A stretch of DNA of 64,000 bases from Incurvaria masculella. Lineage: Eukaryota > Arthropoda > Insecta > Lepidoptera > Incurvariidae. Shown here piece after piece: positions 44,216-55,869 of the stretch. The notes beneath the pieces are model-generated. The model made no database searches. It was not told the DNA's origin and worked only from the letters and a program-made list of their open reading frames with translations. A program made the translations under genes and the position numbers. How positions within the stretch are numbered: position 1 is the stretch's first letter; the number at the start of each line of letters is the position of its first letter. The DNA lies in assembly GCA_946894095.1 (NCBI GenBank), contig OX335660.1, forward strand, positions 6,577,001 to 6,641,000. Direction: 5' to 3'.

Positions 44216-45226
44216 TTAATCACTTGAGAAAGCTTTATTCTGTGTCCGTATGCTTTTATTGTTTTGTTAACGACTTTGTTAAATAGAGAGCTTTCAAACT
44301 GCGACATAAGACTGTAAATAATGTATTAATAATTTGTTTTTGACACATGGTCTAAAACACGGAGCTCTCGAAAGTAACCTTATTAATCAACGCTAAATTA
44401 AAAAAATCCTTTTTAATATCTGCATTTAATCCGTATGATAGGCTTCGTTTTTTACTAGACACTGACAAAAATACCTACGCGAAACATAAGCGTGATTGCT
44501 AAAAGGGCCAATTCACCAGCCTGGTGAGAAGCCTTTAAAGAAGAATAAGACTGTTCATGCACAGAATAGTCTGACAACAGGTTAGCCAGCTATAACCGAA
44601 AGTTAATCTATCGTGAAACGTAGAAGCATGCAGTGAACTCTTAAGACAGGTTAGACCTGACGACTGACAGAGGTCAACTATCCTGGCTCGTGAGGTATCG
44701 AATGAAAGCTCATAGTGAAGACTTGAACCTAGACTTGACCTTGATCCTTCTCTCCAACGTGGAAAGTGTTGACTCTCTTTATTGTAAACTAAATCTTGGA
44801 AATATGCCTAGTGCCGTTTTGAGAAGTTTAGAAAATAAATGTGTTTGTTAATCTAACAACTTTAAATGTTGACGATGTACGATGGATGTTTAACATAATC
44901 GCACAGAAGAAATCAAAGTTTTCGCTATAGGTTTTATTAATTATTGCATTAATTATTTTTGATATTGCAGAAAACCAAAATTTTCTTCACCCGCACGAAA
45001 AAAAAGAAAATAGTTATGTATAAATTACAATATTATCTGCGACACGAAGCCAGTGTAGCTCCCTTTTTTCCCGCCACCAAGGTGTGAGGCTCATTTGTAG
45101 TTACCGCCTTTTTAATAAGGAGGCCAGAATAGTGAAGTAAATAAATGTACGGACCGAATGAAAAGTCGAATCATGAACCTAAGAATGAACACTGTTGCGA
45201 GCTACCAACGAGAGAAACACCCTTAC

Positions 45227-45691
45227 AGATCCATAGCGCAGGTCCCTCTGGCGCGGGCGGTTCAGGGCCGCCGCCTCCGAGGAGGCGCGCGTGAGCCCCC
45301 ACGCGTACTGCAGCCGGCACCACGTGCCCGGCGGGCACTGCGGGAACGTGCCGCTGCGGCCGAACACCCGCGAGGACACCACGTAGCCCGAGCGCTCGTA
45401 CAGCGGCACCTCCGACGCCGGCACGAGCCGCACGTCCACCTCGGGCCGCCGCAGCGCCACCACGTTCTCGTAGATCGCCTCGTCCTCCAGGTTCTGCCCC
45501 TCCGGGCACAGCCGGTAGCCGAACTCGCGCGTTATCTCCTCGAGGTTCGCGTACTCCGGGCCGCGCAGCTCGCGCACGTTCTGGTACTGCGGCTCGACGC
45601 GCACGCGCAGCCCGGCCGGCCGCTCGGAGCCCGAGACGAGCACGCCGTACTCGAGGGGCGGCGGGGGCCACATCGCGTCCGACGGGGACAT
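45227..45691 (-). CDS. Candidate first coding exon, alternative kibra 5' exon or unknown gene
   Basis: A GC-rich open frame starts at ATG 45691 (MSPSDAMWPPPPLEYGVLVS) and runs 155 codons to RDLRYGS, where a consensus donor (ct|gtaagg) lies at 45226-45225. An initiator-like TCAGT at 45722-45718 would start transcription 29 nt upstream. The frame ends in phase 0, so it can splice in frame to kibra exon a at 40186. I do not recognise the protein. It has no WW motif, signal peptide or membrane segment. It contains three YxN tyrosines (YQNV, YANL, YENV), the form bound by Grb2-type SH2 domains, and a CPPGTWC segment. Two other minus frames and one plus frame are also open because of base composition. 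This frame is preferred for its low-complexity-free middle section and its splice and start context. Confidence 0.55.
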
Positions 45692-45717
45692 GTTGGCCCC
45701 CAAAAGGGCGCGCGACG

Positions 45718-45722
45718 ACTGA
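45718..45722 (-). promoter_or_regulatory. Initiator-like TCAGT in a CpG island
   Basis: TCAGT on the minus strand, within about 250 bp of CpG-rich DNA (45680-45960), matches the arthropod Inr core. The A would lie 29 nt before the ATG at 45691. No TATA box is seen. This is a motif match only. Confidence 0.4.
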
Positions 45723-46286
45723 CCGCGCGGTGGTGGCGCGCGGTGCGGCGCGGCGGAATGCCGCCCGAAAGAATGCAATCTCGGCCGTTTTTCGGCCCTC
45801 CCCGCGCAGCCTCCGGCGGCGGTCGGGGCGGCCATCTGCCGCCATTCCGGCGCCGCATGCGGAAGGAGACGAGACGAGACGCTCGGAAAATGTTTCGACG
45901 GCCGCGGTCGAATATTTGGCGTCGATTCGAACGGAACGGCCATACGTTATTGAGAATATTTTATCACCAAGGCGAATTAGGTTTAAAAGGTATTGTTTCG
46001 GAAAGTTTACTACACATTTTTGACACTGTCAGCGGGACGTTGTGTCCCAAACCTAAACACGAATGTTATGAAGTAATTAAAACACAAAACTTTTTTTTTA
46101 CATTTCCATAATAGGAAAAAGCACACCTTTACGATGGCTATAAAGAAAAAAAAGATACTGAGAAAGTCGACGATAATACCAGTGATTCACCTTGTGAAAA
46201 CCGTTTCACTTTTCACAGATTATAGCGTAGAGAAGATGGCGAGTACTTCAGAAATGGGCAAACGCTAAGATCCCCCCCGCCCCGCT

Positions 46287-46334
46287 CGGATGATCCCCCC
46301 CCCCCTCCAACGTCCCCCCCCCCCCCCCCCCCCG
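46287..46334. repeat. Poly(C) tracts
   Basis: Two long C runs, the longer about 20 nt at 46314-46333, in a CpG-rich island. Length is likely to be unreliable in assemblies and causes the open frames on both strands here. Confidence 0.8.
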
Positions 46335-46877
46335 GCCGCCCCGCGCGCTCGGAATGCGCGGCGCAGATGTCGATGCGCGGGCGCAGGTAGACGCGCGCAT
46401 TTTTGTTCCGGAATTCCTGCGTGCATTTGCAATCCCGTCCGACGCGCGCTCCCAAACCGGACGACTATTGGGCAATGGCGGGGCCCGGATAAGTGAAGCG
46501 CACCGGTTCTGAGAGTTGTCACGCCTGAATCCTGCTGCTAATGTCTCGTCCCAATAGTTAGCCGCTGGCCCACTGGCCAAATATGGCGATGAGTCGTGTT
46601 GTATTGTTCCTCATGTCTCCATCCCTGAGCAATCCGATAATGCTGGTCCTTTGCCCCACATCTCTGTCCGCTTCGACCATGGTTATTTTTTTGTGACAAG
46701 CCATCAGAGTGAAGGGACCAAAGGTCAACCAAATACACCAAACCGCACTAAGTCACCTTGAATGAGGCACCCATCGGCATTAACATCGATGGAGGCTCCA
46801 AACCAACCCCTAGGGACTATTGTGAAGACACCCAGGATGGAGATATAAGGACGGTCAGACAAACCGATACCCTTTTT

Positions 46878-47256
46878 TTTTTTATGTGACGACATGATGG
46901 CTAATACCACACCTTCTGTCATGGTATTAGCCCAACACACCACATGGGAACTAGGTGCCATGCCAGGACCTTCCTTATATTGCTCGGCTACATTGAACTG
47001 GATGGAAAACACGGACAATTTTCATTGCCGCTTCGACCATCGTTCATTCAATGCGATGGTACCAACCCGGGCGGGATTAACCCTACCACCTAGTAAGTAA
47101 GGAAGGGGACCTACAGTTTAATGTGGAATCCGAACCACGGCCAGCCTCTCTCAACGGTCTAATGGTCACCCATCCAAGACCAGACCGGACCCAGCGTTGC
47201 TTAACTTCGGAGAGCGATCGCCGAAGTGTCGCGCCACTGGGCCACTGAGGCTGACA
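46878..47256 (-). mobile_element. SINE with 5S-rRNA-like head
   Basis: The body is the same as in the tRNA-headed SINE (ccaggaccttccttatattg, gaactggatggaaaacacgg), but the head at 47163-47256 resembles 5S rRNA: on the minus strand tccgaagttaagcaacg, then tcttggatgggtgacc, the order of the 5S internal promoter boxes. Confidence 0.75.
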
Positions 47257-48185
47257 ATGGAATGACCCTGATGGATAGGCAGAGAAAATAATTTTAACAA
47301 CGGTCGGTAATCAAAACACTAACGTCATCTACAAAATGGTGATCTGATTATCTGCGCCACTTGCTACATATATAGGATTGATGGCGAAAAGAGATGCAAG
47401 TTCCACACAGCAGCGTTCATGGTGACAGACCCTACAAACCGTGTCGTCGGGATGCAGAGACTCCAGGCTTTCGAGGAGAGAGGAAAGAAACAGACGCGAT
47501 CAAATTAGTCGAAACTCTCGACAGCCAATTATTTGCCAATTTGTGGTAATGACGGTGGTGTGCCTGAGTATTCAGTAGATTTCTCAGAAACTGTAGCAGC
47601 CTGGTCGGACCAGCAGTTTCCTCGTTCTTTCTAGGAAGTACGAAATGATTTTAATGAGATCCAATATTCATCCATCCGACGTTCGTCGGGGACCTTTTTT
47701 ATCGTTCCCAGGACTCAAAACACGACCAAAAACCATCGCAAAATCGTTAAAATGATAAAATGAACACTTTCCTATTTTTTTTTTATATTTACAGTGGTTG
47801 ATTTTTATTACTGAAGATAAATGGCTAATTACCAACCTTACGTCATGATTTTAGCCAAAGACACCACTTATGAACTAAGTGCAATGCCAGAACCTGTATT
47901 AAATTGTAAGGCTACATTTAACCACATGGAAAACATGGTCAATTTTCTTTCCAGCTTTGATCATCGTTAATTCAACGCGATGATACCAATGTGGTCAGGA
48001 CTACCCCTACCTAACCTAACCTATCCTAGAAAAGAAAGGGACCTACAGTTTAACGTCTAATCAGAACAACTAGTCCCAACATCGTCTCCCACTACATGCA
48101 CGGGAAGAAAGCGTTCGGGACAACTTGTTATATTTTTAAGTTCCGGAACCCACATGGCTCCCAGAATCAGCCGAGAGCCTCAGCT

Positions 48186-48570
48186 CTTTTTTTTATGTAA
48201 CCTGACATGGAAGGCTTATGCCACCCAACTACCGTTATATTAGCCATATACACCACATTCCCAAAGGAATTAGGTTCCATGCCGGGACCTTCCCTTTATG
48301 AGCGCGGCTACATTGGACTGAATGGAAAATACTGTCAATATTTCATTGCCGCTTCGATACCAACCTGGGCGGGCTTAAACCCTACCACCTAGTAGGGGAA
48401 AGGGGTCCTACAGTTTTACATGGGTTCTAAACCATGGAGCAGCTCGCATTCTTGACGAAACGCACGTATCCAACTCAGAATGAGCAAGGATGTGGTGCAT
48501 GCGAGGATTTGAACTCAGACCTCTGGTATGCTAGACAAGTCCACTGGGCTACGAGCTGCTCAAAAAGCTC
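48186..48570 (-). mobile_element. tRNA-headed SINE, diverged inverted copy
   Basis: Same order of tail, body and head. The head is more diverged (gaggatttgaactcagacct). Confidence 0.72.
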
Positions 48571-48782
48571 GTTAAACATCCCGTGCCGAGGAGTTTGATG
48601 TCGCTGCAACGACGCCCCTTAGCGCGGCAAAAATGGAAGATGCCGACAGCGCTCTGCTACTATCACATCTGCCAGCACCGGCGAGGCGGGTCAGCATATC
48701 GCAGCGCGCTAGGCTCGGCGAAGAGGCGGAGAGTATACAGGTTGTTCTGTGCAGGCGGGCCTTCGCTCCGACGACTGGAAGC

Positions 48783-49279
48783 CTGAGAACCTAGTCCCAG
48801 CTGTCACCTAAATTGGCGTTTACGGAGGGTCGACTTCATAATGTCCAAAAAGAATAAGGTCCAAAACCCAAAACGTCTAAAAGTATGTATTTGTCGTGTG
48901 TATTATACAATGCATATAATCTAACCTAACCTAACCTAACCCAATAATAAAATGTCAGTATTCGTAAGTATTTTGGACGGTATGGGTTTTGGACTTTATG
49001 ATGCGTCCCTTTTACGGCAAACCGATCGACGCGAACTAATATTAACGAGTCCGAGTTTGATTTGACAGCTTACTCACTGGAGCTGTAAATCCGTCGACGT
49101 TGCCGTTTACGCAGACTCCGCGTTTTCATACAAAACGGAAGTGCGAGTTTGACTTTGACAGCTTGAAGAAGTAAAACCACAGAATATCTAGTAAAACCTT
49201 GTTTAGAGTTTGACGTTTTTACGTAACTTCCGAGTTCCGTAAACGCCAATTTAGGTGGGAACTCGGACAGACCACTCTG
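48783..49279. mobile_element. hAT-like MITE carrying a nested insertion
   Basis: Same ends as 43340-43695. About 175 bp of foreign sequence (48835-49010) with its own inverted ends interrupts the left part. Confidence 0.72.
48835..49010. mobile_element. Small fold-back element with telomere-like repeats
   Basis: Inverted ends (gtccaaaaccca / tgggttttggac) enclose four tandem CCTAA-type units at 48919-48942, the insect telomere motif. It lies inside the hAT-like MITE. Confidence 0.55.
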
Positions 49280-49321
49280 GTTACAGATTGGATCGCGGAC
49301 GACAGCTCAAATTTCCTATTC

Positions 49322-49446
49322 CAGCTGCCTACCTATTACGGTTCATGAGATATAGCCCTGCGACGAACGGACGGACGGACGGACGGACAGCGGAGGCTTA
49401 GTAATAGGGTTCCGTTGGCACCCTTCGGGTACGGAACCCTAAAAAG
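49322..49446 (+). mobile_element. (CCGT)n interspersed element, 5'-truncated
   Basis: Only the microsatellite-bearing right end is present, after a break at cagctgcctacctattacgg. Confidence 0.72.
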
Positions 49447-49769
49447 CTGACACACTTGAAGTGTAACAATCGGTGAACGTTTCGACCAATGAGATTTTGG
49501 CATTTCTTCGTAAAAACTATATAAACGATGGTGGCGACGCTCTGCGGTAACGATTGCGATGCTGGCTATAAACATCTCTCGTCTATTCCTTTTTTAACGT
49601 TCCATGCGTAGCGGTTTCATAGCGAAGCAGTCGCCGAAGCGACTGTTGCCAAACCATAACTTCCATTTTATCTCACTTCATCTCTCGGAGTCTTATATGG
49701 GCGTGAATGTGCAACACAGCACCTTGTGAAGGCTTTCACGAAGTTAGTAACATTGTCCATCCAGTTCAA

Positions 49770-49985
49770 GGCAGCTCGGTGTCCCAGCGGCCATCTGATC
49801 CCTGATATCTGATCCCAAGATACCGCATTCCCGAAGAAACAGGTGCCGTGCCAGAATCTTCCCTTTACTGCCCGGCTACGTTAAACCAACAGTTTTCATT
49901 GTCGTTTCGGCCATCTTCCTTCAATGCGATGGTGCCGACCCGGACAGGACCTAGTAAGGAAGGGAACCTACAGTTTTAAATGGTA
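49770..49985 (-). mobile_element. SINE fragment, diverged
   Basis: cattcccgaagaaacaggtg to gaacctacagttttaaatgg matches the SINE body. It is cut by the hAT-like MITE at 49988. Confidence 0.55.
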
Positions 49986-49987
49986 TC

Positions 49988-50343
49988 CAGAGCCGGCAGT
50001 CTAAGTTGTCACCTAAATTGGCGTTACGGCAAACCGATCGACTCGCGTTTTCAAATGTATGGAGAAATTGAAGAGCGCGCGCAGCGGGCGTTAAGCGAAC
50101 TAACATTTGCGAGTCCGAGCTTGATTTGACAGCTTACTCGACGTTGCCGTAAATACGTCGACGTTGCGTTTACGTCCACTCCGCGTTTTCATACAAATCG
50201 GAAGTCCGCGTTTGACCCTGACAGCATGAAGAAGTAAAACCACAGAATATCTAGTAAAAACTTGTATGGAGTTTGACGTTTTTACGTAACTTCCAAGTTC
50301 CGTAAACGCCAATTTAAGTGAGAACTCAGACTGACCACTCAGA
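49988..50343. mobile_element. hAT-like MITE, full copy
   Basis: cagagccggcagtctaag at the left end and gagaactcagactgaccactcag-type sequence at the right. High identity to 43340-43695. Confidence 0.75.
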
Positions 50344-50394
50344 AACCGACCGCGCTCCACCACCTCGATGCCACCAGCACAGCCTGTAGATACG

Positions 50395-50520
50395 GTGGCG
50401 GCTAGAGATGGCATCTGCGCCCGCGCTCCCTGGACCGGTTCGCCGCTCTCTCGCTCGCACCCGCTCGCCTCCCGCTCCCGCGCGCGCCTCTCGCTCGCAT
50501 CGCGCCTCGGGAGCGTAAAT
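50395..50520. promoter_or_regulatory. CpG-rich patch with ctctcgctcgca motifs
   Basis: Repeated ctctcgctcgca-type motifs and a GC-rich core, followed by A/T-rich DNA. It could be a promoter or enhancer. No start codon with a supported frame follows. Confidence 0.35.
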
Positions 50521-51211
50521 TAAACCCTCTTTTTATTCTCACTGTACTGCGCTGCTTTAATACGCCTCGGATTCGGTTTTATAAATTAAGTGAGATTATT
50601 TTATTCTTCGCTGGCCCTGCGGCACTATTACTTATTCTGTGCCTGCGGCTTCGCTCTTCCTTCGAGTGAAGCGTCTACTAAAGGTAGTGATGGCCAATAC
50701 TGATCTACGACAGCCTTATATATTCCCTGCCTTACCAATAAACACGTATACCAGCGTCATTATCCGATATTTCTAACTGTCAAAAATACTAACAATAAAG
50801 GCGGTATAAGGTTACTCGAGTACATAAGGAATTTAAGAAAATTGTGACAAGACAAGGATTTGCAGTTTTGACAATTGGTGAATCGGGTGACCTGCTATTC
50901 TGTGTCGCATGTTTCCTGTAGGGTCTACATTGACGGCAATTTTTCAACTTGCGGCGCACAGAAAATGATTGCAGGACCGTCAAAACTGGACTGCAGGCCA
51001 AAGTCTGATTCATTTAAAGTTGTTTCAGTTAAGGGCCTGGTACTAGCCAAATCGCAAAGTTTGACGAGGCACCCCAAGTAAACTACCTAAGTCTAACGAT
51101 TACGATTTCGATTAATGTGGACGGAAATTATCTACAAACCAGTGGAGTTTCTTGGCGAGTTCTTCCAATCAGTCTGTGACGTAACTAAGCGTTGTTTAAC
51201 AACTAACAGTA

Positions 51212-51323
51212 GTATTCAGAGTGGGCGTAATACGACGATTATGTCCGGACTAAATCGCATCTAGTTGTATGGTTAGTCCGGACACTACTAAATTAAATAT
51301 TGACAGTTCACTCTGAATACAAC
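51212..51323. mobile_element. Short palindromic MITE
   Basis: A 12-bp terminal inverted repeat (gtattcagagtg / cactctgaatac) and an inner 12-bp pair (tgtccggactaa / ttagtccggaca). One half of it is also at 16340-16405. Confidence 0.6.
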
Positions 51324-51404
51324 TGCTAAAGTTTAAATATCGGAAATGAAATATCATCCAACGGTGTAGATTTCTCTTTTACTTGTGTATTGTCAGTGCG
51401 ATCC

Positions 51405-51710
51405 GGGTGGATAAAATGGAGTCGGCCCATCGCGGTCGGGCCGAGCGGCTGAAACAATGGCGGCAAGGTCGCGGACGCCATCCCAAATTCCCAACCTGTC
51501 GAGGGTACTTTTTTTCTCTCGTCTCCGCTCCCCCCCTCGCCCCGCCGCCCCGCCGCCCCGCCCAGGTGCGCCGCGCGGCCGCCGGGCGGGGCGGGACGGG
51601 GGGGAGAGGGGAAGGCGCGCGGGAGGGGCAGACGATGCGATTAAAATTCCTCGGATGCCTCGCGCCCCGTCCCGTGAGCGGCGGACGAGTTGAGAAGCTC
51701 TTAGAGGCGT
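51405..51710. promoter_or_regulatory. CpG-rich island, candidate regulatory DNA
   Basis: Several overlapping frames are open on both strands because of base composition. aatggcggcaag and catcgcggtcgggcc motifs resemble promoter-proximal DNA. No splice-supported exon was found. Confidence 0.4.
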
Positions 51711-52921
51711 ACGTTTGAAAGAGGTTGTTTTTCTCGTCGATTTTAGCATTAAAAATGCCTTTTTGATCGCTTTTTGCTTCGGTACACGTTTTTAAGCGAA
51801 GTGCGACCGTGAGCTAGCGTCCTTAATTTTTAAGATAAAGAAAAGAAAATAGTATCAAAAGATGCGTTAATGAAAAGGTATGTAAAAAAAATTTTTTTTA
51901 AAGTTTGTATTTTTTTATTATTAAAAAACAATACCGTATCTTTTAGGACTTTTTCAAATAGTTTTGAACTTCTCGAATATGAAAAGACATATATATCGAA
52001 AAAAATCGTCCTGCAGAATTGCCACGGTATTGATAAATTTTTTCGATACTGGCAAAATCCCTCCAAGCTCGTGATTATGAGATGATTGGTACCTATATCC
52101 CCGTGGTAACAATCTATCAAATATATAAAATTGATTCGTACAGTAACTCCATCAAATTCGAAGGATCCTAGCTGCTCCTGGGACACGCATTGAATGAGTA
52201 AACAATTTACACAATTCATAATACGATACACAAGTATGTGCCTATATCCATGCAGTCAGGTTTGCGAATGTTCCACGTGAAGTGAGCTAGAGCCGATCGG
52301 AACGAACTTCAGTCCTGTCCTAAATGAACTGTTAGCCTGGATGAAATAGAAATTAACTGACGGCCGCTCCTTCCAATCAATAACACTATTTCTCGTAGGA
52401 TGCTCGTTTTCAAGTTATTTTTATTTAATTTCGCAGTATTTAAACTACATACACCACCGCACAGTGACCCTCTGGCGATTAATATAAAATATAAAATGTC
52501 GTCTTTACTCCAGCCAGGGGATCGGCCATTATTCCAAGAGACCTTAACTGTCATTTCCGCTAACATCCTCGCAACTGCCACTAGAGTGGCCCTGCTGGTA
52601 CGAAGCACCAGTATTATATTCTGTGATCGGAACGTCGCGTCGTCGGTCATCCGACTGCTTATCCGAGCAGCGTGTTTCTCTCGTGGCGAGTCCACGGCGG
52701 GTCTTGCGTTCGTAAGGCTATGGAGCGGGCTCGCAATCACGGGCCATAGTAATCTACTCGAGCCTCAAACTCCAACGAGTTTGGGCCAGCGAGCGGGCGC
52801 GTCCATTCCGGCTTCGTGAGGCCTTTGGCAGCAACCATAGTAATCGAAGGGATTTTTTTGAGCAGACTGCTACCACTCCAAGCTACCAAAGATTTCACTA
52901 CAGGAAGCATATTATATGTAC

Positions 52922-53965
52922 ATCTGGACCCGAACCAGCAAAACATACCATTCGCGGGTATTGCGTCTACCAATTTCGCCGCCGGCTGTATACCCATAAC
53001 TTGGAATTCTCCTACAGTCCCTCCTCCCGTAATCAATGCCTCCTACTAACACAGTATTTTAGATTTTACCTACATACATTTATTAAGGTGGCCCAACCCG
53101 GCGGTCCTAACTCATTCGCGGGCACGGTACAAAACCGTGCTGTTTCGCTCTGGGACCTTCTCTGTTTCAAAGCATAAGACAGGCTCCGTGATGAGGAAGA
53201 TGCAACATGTCCACAAAAAAGACGATGTGCATAGTGTATGATTTGGTAAGATTTACGAAAATTTTAATTTCAAAACGACTTATAGGTAAAAGTAAACCAC
53301 GACCGCTGTAGTCAAAAATCTAACAAAAACCAAATATATCATAAATCTTTATTAAATAAGCTATGTCTGATGACTAATCTTTTTAAGATGTTCTTACTTT
53401 ATCATTGCGTAATCCACCTCCAAAGTTATTGTAAAAAACGCGCGAAAAATTCGAACTTTCGGACCTTATAGCTTAGAAACCAAATACAATTTTACAATGC
53501 CAATGGTCATCAGACATCTAGTTCGATCAAATAAAGCTATTTTGAGCAAAATTTTGGATCTCTGACAAGAAATATGGGCGTGATCTTCTTTCCCCTTTTG
53601 TATGGGGAGATGAGCGGGTTGGGCCACCTTAAACGCTTCATCTGCGTTGCGGACTTAGAGCCGAGTGCACGAAAGAAAAAAATCAAAATCAACGTCAAAG
53701 TATGATCAAACACGTCACTTTGTGTCGACAGTATGGAAGGAACTCTATGCGGCTCACTAAAGTTGACGTGTTTGAACATTGATTAACTCAGCCGTTTCTT
53801 CGTGCAACCGGGGCTTATATTCGTAAAGTAGTTCTTTTTATCGGGTTCTTTCTTCAATTAATGTGTCCTTGCTTACGGTCGATTATACATACATTCATAT
53901 CACATTCCTTGGAATAAGCGACGTACCTGCTAGTACGATAAAAGTATATTTACATATTATATGTA
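52922..53965 (-). mobile_element. tRNA-like fold-back element split by a MITE
   Basis: Pieces at 52922-53082 and 53633-53965 match the 8829-9164 copy. The TTAA MITE at 53083-53632 separates them, and about 170 bp of further unrelated DNA (53655-53815) also intervenes. Confidence 0.72.
53083..53632 (-). mobile_element. TTAA MITE family 1, copy 7, nested in a fold-back element
   Basis: Full-length copy inserted at TTAA within a copy of the tRNA-like fold-back element. The empty site is seen at 9098-9110 (catttattaacgcttcatc), which shows the target duplication directly. Confidence 0.92.
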
Positions 53966-54472
53966 TCTCCACGATGTGGCAAAGATGCGTAGCCCTCAAA
54001 TCTTAAGAGAGTCGTTACCCAATCAATACTAATATTTTATGAAATAATATAAATATAGTATTAAATAATTATTATTAGTATTATCTTTGCCCATACTACG
54101 GGCGATAACTGGTTCCATGCTCTTAATGTTTTACTGGGTTGTTTAAATTTGTGATTCAAAAATATATTATAGAAATGTACATATGTCTGTATGTTTTAAT
54201 TTGTGTAATATACCTTTTAGATTGGAAAATATTGGCAAATAAACATTGAAAAAGAGTATTCTTTCTTTACGTTCATTTTACATTTTTTTCCTGAAAAACA
54301 CAGATATTTACAAAAAAACCAAAACGAAGCTTTCTCAAGTGATATAAAAATTTTGACTAAAATTCGACAACGTTTAGGGGTAGGAAAACGTTAGGGCCTG
54401 CAAGACGATTTCGTTACTTTGGTGGCAGTCGCCGTGCAATGCAACATTGTTCCTTGGCCAATGTACAAAAAA

Positions 54473-54625
54473 TCAGCCAGTGCGAGTCGGACTCGCACAC
54501 GAAGGGTTCCGTACCATTGTACAAGATTTAACACAAACATTACGTTTTTTGTATGGGACCCCCTTAATTTGTTATTATTTTTTAATTTTACCTATTTGCT
54601 GTTATAGCGGCAAAATAAATACAGA
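54473..54625 (+). mobile_element. (CCGT)n interspersed element, 3'-truncated
   Basis: Left half only (gtgcgagtcggactcgcaca to ggcaaaataaatacagac). The microsatellite is missing. Confidence 0.72.
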
Positions 54626-54691
54626 CACGCACTGGACCGGCTTTTTTTTCCTAATTTCCTATCATTGAGACAGAGATACTCTAACATAGTT

Positions 54692-55110
54692 AGAGCGGCT
54701 CGTAGCCTAGTGGCGCGGGGACTGGCCAAGCGTACCAGAGGCCTGGGTTCAATACCGACATGCACCACTGTATTTCTCTTTCCGAGTTCGATAAGTGCAT
54801 TTCGTCACTAATGCGAGCTGCTCCATGGTTCGGAATCCATGTAAAACTGTAGGTCCCCTTCCCCTACTAGGTGGTAGGGTTTAAGCCCGCCCGGGTTGGT
54901 ACCATCGCATTGGATGAAAAGATTGTCGAAGCGGCAATGAAAAATTGTCCGTGTTTTCCATCCAGTTCAATGTAGCCGTGCTCATAAAGGGAAGGTCCTG
55001 GCATGGCACCAAATTCCTTCGGGAATGTGATGTATTGGGCTAATATCATAACGGTAGTTGTGTGGTATTAGCCATCCATGTCAGGTCGCATAAAAAATAA
55101 AAAATAAAGT
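54692..55110 (+). mobile_element. tRNA-headed SINE, full copy
   Basis: The head holds Pol III boxes: A-like tagcctagtggcg near 54701 and B-like ggttcaatacc near 54748. A body of about 300 bp follows and the copy ends in an A-rich tail after gacatggatggc-type sequence. This is the reference copy for the family. Confidence 0.8.
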
Positions 55111-55205
55111 AAAGACGATACATTTCTATGATAAGCGAGGAATCCGTACGAAATGTGTAGAAATTTCTTCCATCACCGGTTTTTCAGCGCGATATACATG
55201 TATAA

Positions 55206-55405
55206 CTTTTTTTTTATGCATTCGACACGAATGGCCAATACCACACAACTACCGTTATGATATTAGCCTAATACACCACATTCCCGAAGGAATTAGGACC
55301 TCGCCTTTATGAGCACTGCTACATTGAATTGGATGGAAAACACAGACAATTTTTCATTGCCGCTTCAACCATAGTTTCATCCAATGCGGTAGTACCAACC
55401 CGGTT
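55206..55405 (-). mobile_element. SINE fragment
   Basis: Tail and body of the same SINE, ending at aatgcggtagtaccaacccg. Lies 100 bp from the full copy in opposite orientation. Confidence 0.65.
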
Positions 55406-55649
55406 TTAAATAAAACGTTATAATAATTACATATAAACTGTTTTCGTTTTTTTTTCTTACTTCTAATATGAGACTTCGTCAACTGGAAGTACCCTATAGC
55501 TTTTTATTTATTTGCAAGTATCATAGCATTCGGCATATGACCATATTTTACATATATGCGAGAAGACAAAAGGACGAAGTGATCCTTTTTACCTTTAGAG
55601 GAACGGACACCTAAAACACAAAAAAAAATGTCGAACGTACCCCAGCTTA

Positions 55650-55860
55650 GAACAACTTCACGGAAAGATATTCTTTACATCGGAGCACAAAGTTCTTTCT
55701 ATCTCGCATGTTCTTAGTAGACCTGTGGCCATATAGGCCACCATCTGTGGTAACCATGCGCAATGAAAAAACACTCAAAGCCTTGCAGGATTCGAACCGA
55801 GGGCCTTCGGAACTCCGGTCCAGAGCGCTAGCCGCTGCGCCACGAGGCCCGTCGAACATA
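55650..55860 (-). mobile_element. Second tRNA-derived SINE family
   Basis: On the minus strand a head with ggcctcgtggcgcagcggct (A box) and cctcggttcgaatcctgc (B box) is followed by a body unrelated to the other SINE (tggcctatatggccacaggt). The tail is not clear. Confidence 0.65.
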
Positions 55861-55869
55861 CTGACGAAT

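Noticed and set aside
45158..46111. 317-codon plus-strand frame opposite the candidate exon
   Set aside because: Arg/His/Leu-rich composition typical of the antisense of a GC-rich exon. No splice sites and no family.
46213..46580. Overlapping Gly/Pro/Arg-rich frames
   Set aside because: Caused by poly(C) tracts and GC content. No splice or homology support.
47163..47256. 5S rRNA gene
   Set aside because: Only the internal-promoter region is present, diverged, and joined to a SINE body.
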